Assembly (NCBI GenBank): GCA_932294295.1
Contig: OW028573.1
Span: 444,001-508,000, forward strand
From: Alitta virens
Lineage: Eukaryota; Annelida; Polychaeta; Phyllodocida; Nereididae
Direction: 5' to 3'
Length of the DNA: 64,000 bases
Shown here: positions 59,441 through 64,000 of the stretch, one piece after another
How positions within the stretch are numbered: the stretch's first letter is position 1
Layout of the letters: each line of letters starts with the position of its first letter
Notes under the pieces: generated by a model
What the model was told of the DNA's origin: nothing
What the model saw: the letters and a program-made list of their open reading frames with translations, nothing else
Database searches by the model: none
Made by a program: the position numbers and the translations under genes

Positions 59441-62400
59441 GTGAGTAAACTAACGCTTGATCATTCAGTTAACTGCACCGTGGCCTTGAGTACTGCTGAT
59501 TCGGGAGAACAGCTGATGACTGATGTGGCCTAACACAGGTCTGAGACTGTGGTCAAGTGTGGACGGCACTGGTGGCCAACTTTGGCATGCATGCTTTTGT
59601 TGTGAAGTTGCTGCAGCTAGCCAAGTGCAAAACCTGTCAAATGTCAATGCAGCAAAGAGGATACGTATCTGTAAGTAAGCGAGACTTGTGATTAGCCTCT
59701 GACATAGACCTAATTGCAGTCGAACTGAGACTTGGGTACACTGTTAATTGCTTCAACAGGTTTTTTTTAACTTTTTTATGCATATATCATATGCATAGAC
59801 CGGTCTCACACTGCTGATCAGTCAAAATTTAACATTTATAAGGCAAAAACTGTACATTGAAACATATAATTTGTATATATAATATTATATAGTGAGTTAC
59901 TAAGTATGGGCCTAACCGGCCTGTCAGCACAAAACTTATATGTGCCATAATGTGGCAAATTTAATCTTCTACATTTTAGACAAAATTGTTGGGTTTAGTC
60001 AAGCAGAGCCTTTGTTTTGCTCACCTTCCTGTAGCAAGGACTTTTTCGGCATGGCATACCTGTGGCGAGGCTGTTGCTTACTTGCCATTTTGTTTTTACA
60101 GAGTAATATCTTAGCTGTTGTAAAATGTGACTGAAAGTAGTTTGGTTATTTTAGAACCTGAAGTTTTATAATGAACCTTTAGCTCAGGTTGAAATTTTTT
60201 AATGCACCAGTGTCCAGTGCATATTCAGGATAGTTTTGTGTGAAAAGAACTCATTAAATTCCTGAAGTTTTGCAGACAGAATATACGGGAAAATGGAACA
60301 GCAACTTGTTGTGTAAATCTATAACACTTTATGATAACACATATTGTAAGCCTTCATCATGCAAACTTATACAGGATGTATGCATCCCATCGACAAACTC
60401 GTGGATTAAGTGCAATGGTCCGGTGGCCCAATCACATAGAACGACATCCTGATGTGTTGTAGTAAATTTTCAAAGTACTTCTGTCACAATTCCCATGTCA
60501 TTGGTACATAAAATAAGCTTGGGTAGGGCTAAACTAAAAGTTGCATCAAGATTTCAGTGCAATGATCTAGAAATGTAAATCTTATCATAGAGGCTATTTG
60601 AGCCCCAATCAGATCTGCCATCATCCAATATAAATGCATATTGTACAGTCTAGTGTGACATTTTACAACAGTATATTGACAAACTGCAGCGAATATTCAG
60701 AAATATTTTCCTCTTCTCACAAAACTATGTTGGACTCTTTCACATCCACCATTTTCATTTGTGTAATTAAGTTTTTAAATCCAAAGGGATGAAACAAGGT
60801 ATTTGTAGAAAATCATCAAGTTGAGGCCCTGGCTGACCATCAAGATTATATATGGTACTTCCACTACATCCTATTATTAACCAGTTCAAAGCTGAAAAAG
60901 GAAGTCTGATTTGTATGCTGTATTTAACACCAGATGGCACCAGCAGGCAGACCTAGTTCTCTTTGTCACGGAATTTCCAGAACCTCTCAATCCAGACCAC
61001 CTAGAACTTACAGTGGTCTTTATTTCCATGGAATTATTCTTGTATGTCTGATAATCACTATTTTCTAAGCGAACATTTAAAAAAAGGTGCAACATTGATA
61101 TGATTCACAACCTGTAGATCATCATTCATCAAACTGTGAAAGAAAATAACATAATGCTGAGAGACTTGGAGATTCTTTGACAGCAAAATAATTTAACTAA
61201 TATTAACTAACAGTCTTTAATTTATAATTTGAAAGTTAAACCAGTTGGGAATGACACCCATCTAATTTCTGCCTATATATGTTGGCATGTAAGCTCTCGA
61301 ATTTTCAAAACTCTCATAATTATGCCCTAATGTTTGCTGATTCCATGTAGATTTCACGGTGGAAACAAAAGGATGCAAATGTGTTTGTTATAAGAACTAT
61401 CTTATCATATATATGTTTGTAGCACGTTTGATTCGTGGATTTATTTAGAAATAAAAAAAATCATCTAGGTCAATAAAATCTGGCTGCTGTGAATATGTTC
61501 ATAAGAATATCATTATGTATCTGCAAATTAATTATAGAACTTTTGTGATACATACCAGTGCTAGTCACTCAGGGATCACTGGAGTGGTGGTGCAAGTGCC
61601 TGCCTCTTGACTTCAGGCTAAAAGTGTCTTTTTGAGATCGTGTAGAACGCGTACACCTTTAAAAGTTTGAGAGAAGACACACCTCCCTGATACATGACTA
61701 AGGTGTATATTAGCTAAGTGCCTATGAGTAATTGAATGGGTATCCCAGATAAAATGAGAGTATGTATGTCATGATCATTGAACAATGTTGAGTGATCATG
61801 CAAGATAGTCAGTCGTCATAGACATAGTCCTACTAGGATGACCTCCTGGCCAGAGTGTATCGATTTTTTTTCCTAGTGATTCACATGCGCGCTCAAAGCA
61901 AACTAGACCGTCACAGAGAGATATATATGAACATGGAACATGAAAAATGCCTTGAGGTCATGCCCTAATTAGCAGCCACGTGTTTTGCTAATGATTCAGG
62001 TTGTTAGGCTGGCAAATAGGATACTTACCACGCAACCACGGTGATGATGTTGTAACATTCAGTTCTGCCTTTTTGGCCTGTGTGTTTACAGCACCGCAAC
62101 ATAGGACATGTTTAAAGGCCCTTTCGTTGTCCTGCTTATCCACTAGGGCTGCTCTGTGATGTCGGCCGTGACCTACAATTGACCCAGTTTGCTGGCCGCT
62201 GATTGGATGCCCTGTAGAGGGACCCGCAGGCCAACCACTGCTGAGGTATTTGCCGCTTTCTCCCTCAAAAACTCAACGACACTGGGCCAGGAACGCCATT
62301 CTTGACTCCTCAGAGAGTCACATTGCTTGTTTTACGATATTTGGGATATTTCAGCTAACACATGTGCTGCTGAGTTTCCAGTGAGTGAATATTTGGGTCA

Positions 62401-62570
62401 AGTTTCGAGCCCGCCTCGCAATTTGTGTTGATTTGCGTGTACCCGGATTTCGCAGAGCTCTATCACACAGAGCGCTTGACAGTGTCAGGGAGTGTGGATT
62501 GCAGTGCAAGTGGAGTACCTTTAAACTACAGAACTAGAAGCCTTTGGAGTGCTCTAGAAACACAAACAAG
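59441..62570. other. Intron or intergenic DNA of the right end
   Basis: About 3.1 kb with no ORF of family support. It becomes GC-richer from about 62080 toward the exon at 62571, which suits a promoter and 5' UTR. A tRNA-like A-box segment at about 61576-61592 lacks a B box. Confidence 0.4.
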
Positions 62571-62658
62571 ATGAAACTCAGAAGGAGGAAAAAGAATAAG
62601 GAGAAGAAAAGCAAAAAGGACAAGCAAGGGACCCTGGAAGCTGCCGAAAATGTGGAAG
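62571..62658 (+). CDS. Candidate first or alternative first coding exon (partial)
   Basis: ATG 62571 in ACAAGATGA opens 29 codons (MKLRRRKKNKEKKSKKDK..., then an acidic segment) ending GGAAG|GTAACT in phase 1. The peptide is extremely Lys/Arg-rich at its start, so a nuclear, membrane or RNA contact is possible. The phase equals that of the exon at 59323, so both could splice to one downstream exon outside the window. The upstream 0.4 kb is GC-richer and 5'-UTR-like. No family recognised. Confidence 0.45.
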
Positions 62659-64000
62659 GTAACTTCATCCCTTGCATCAATTTCTTTGGCAAATGACTCA
62701 GACCTCCTTAGTGTATTTACCCGAGCAGCTCTATTTATATAAAGCTAAAAGATGTTGAAGATGTGCTCTCAGCTGCTTTGTTTCAACTGTGCCAAGTTCT
62801 CAGGTTCTTAGTTCTAGTGTATTTCAATTGGGCAGAGAAATGTCAGAGAACAAGGAAACTACAATAGCATAAATGATGCACCACTCATGTGTATTGAATA
62901 ACAAGAGATGCTAATAACTTGGGCTTAGTGTCACTTCTAAGACCTTTGTCATACTATACGTCACCTGAATGTCTAGTCAGAGGGGATTAGATAGCTGACA
63001 ACATCGGAGAAACCTTTGAGATGTATTTTGGGGGAAAGCCACTTATGTCATATCATGTCATCCCTTGTTAAATTAATGTTTGATGTATTTACATGACCTG
63101 TTGATATGCTTCATGTCATGTACATGCACTTTGTGTCCATGTGTTATCTATAGAATCTCTGTAGATCGATATCTGGTTGGATAAGGGATATACCCGTCTC
63201 TTTAATTCTCTAGATATTGGGTAACAACCGGATGAAATTGATGGCAGTCAATAGTTGCATGTTTTAGAGAAATCAATGTGTTGACCATTACTCTCTTGTG
63301 AAGACAATGTTATCGATCTGGGAGGCAGAGTGTGATGCATATCTCTGTGATGTACTGCTGCTCTGGGGTTTTTTTTTATCCAGCTTCATTGTCATCTACT
63401 TCACAAGCTAATGCATATTGTCATTGGAAGAGTCATTATCTTGTCTGCTCTATGGGTTTGGAGGCAGTGAAGCTGTCATTGATGGTGTGATTAGTCATCA
63501 TGTTCATACAGTGTCTATGGAGTGGATTTCTGTTTATTAAAATATAGATGTACATACTAAATGTATAAGACTATAAGTGTACAATGCTACATTATCATGA
63601 TGTATCAACCAGTTTATCAGGATTGACAGTGTCCAAACTACTGGATGAATTGATATCTGGGATTTAAATCATTTTCAATATTTGCAGATTAACTGAGAGC
63701 TGTTGAGCATGTACCATAATTCAAAATATGAGGAAATGAAAGTGATATCTAGTTGTTAACTCCCTCTTTTTGTTGCTTTGACAGTTGGATTATTTTGTAA
63801 GACCATACATATTATAAGTAGAGTGTCCAAAGGGTATGATTGATGTGTTACATTTGAAAGGGTTACATAGATTTGGTCAGGTAATACTTAGCTGAACCCT
63901 TTTCATGTTACATTTTTGTATTGTGAGTTTTGGCTCTTATATATGTTGGCAAGAAAAGCTGAAGCTTTGATACACTCCGGTTCACACCAGTCCTCTGTCA
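62659..64000 (+). other. Probable intron to the window end
   Basis: AT-rich, stop-dense in all frames, no acceptor-flanked coding stretch that I could support. Confidence 0.4.

Noticed and set aside
61576..61640. tRNA or SINE start
   Set aside because: An A-box-like stretch is present but no B box or cloverleaf could be found.
1..64000. CRISPR arrays, operons, prokaryotic defence systems or viral gene clusters
   Set aside because: The window is eukaryotic with spliced genes; the tandem repeats found have no spacer structure, and the only reverse transcriptase belongs to a non-LTR retrotransposon.

Overview
This window is nuclear DNA of an invertebrate animal. Genes are split by many short GT-AG introns, the DNA is AT-rich, and the proteins match conserved bilaterian families: OSTM1, OSCP1, ECM29/ECPAS, DBF4, ALKBH7, a C2H2 zinc-finger protein, ANKRD29 and syntenin (SDCBP). 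The repeat load (a hAT-type MITE with CAGTGGCGTAGCTA ends, a CR1/Jockey-type LINE, a tRNA-derived SINE) and the DUF1647-type gene suit a marine invertebrate such as an echinoderm, hemichordate, lancelet or lophotrochozoan. I cannot decide between these. Exon models were built by eye from splice sites, reading phase and remembered family sequences; there is no transcript evidence.

Layout, left to right. 0.26-2.9 kb: OSTM1 (+, 6 exons, one intron carrying a TA-flanked MITE). 4.1-5.7 kb: a DUF1647-type type II membrane protein (-), convergent with OSTM1. 6.0-12.3 kb: repeat-rich DNA holding a 5'-truncated, broken LINE (-) inserted in an older repeat, then a pogo-like remnant. 12.4-16.0 kb: OSCP1 (-, 10 exons), head-to-head with ECPAS (+, 42 exons, 16.3-32.4 kb); only 266 bp lie between the two start codons. 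ECPAS introns hold a SINE, a 20-bp minisatellite and a foldback element. 34.2-37.8 kb: DBF4 (-) as a single 3.67-kb exon. 38.5-39.9 kb: ALKBH7 (-, 4 exons). 42.3-44.4 kb: a ten-finger C2H2 protein (-). 47.4-53.7 kb: ANKRD29 (+, 9 coding exons, mostly one ankyrin repeat per exon). 56.1-58.4 kb: SDCBP (-, 7 coding exons), head-to-head with an unidentified gene whose first exon is at 59.32 kb. A second first exon at 62.57 kb ends in the same phase.

The genes are ordinary cellular genes with no shared pathway, and I see no operon-like or defence cluster. The points most worth checking are paired X-box (RFX) sites inside OSCP1; an E2F/double-CCAAT/IR3 cluster upstream of an intronless DBF4; an in-frame 96-nt intron and a basic insert in ECPAS; five SUMO-type motifs in the zinc-finger protein; a PPAY motif beside LYPSL motifs in syntenin; and several MITEs with clear ends. 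I did not find evidence for a wholly new biological system.
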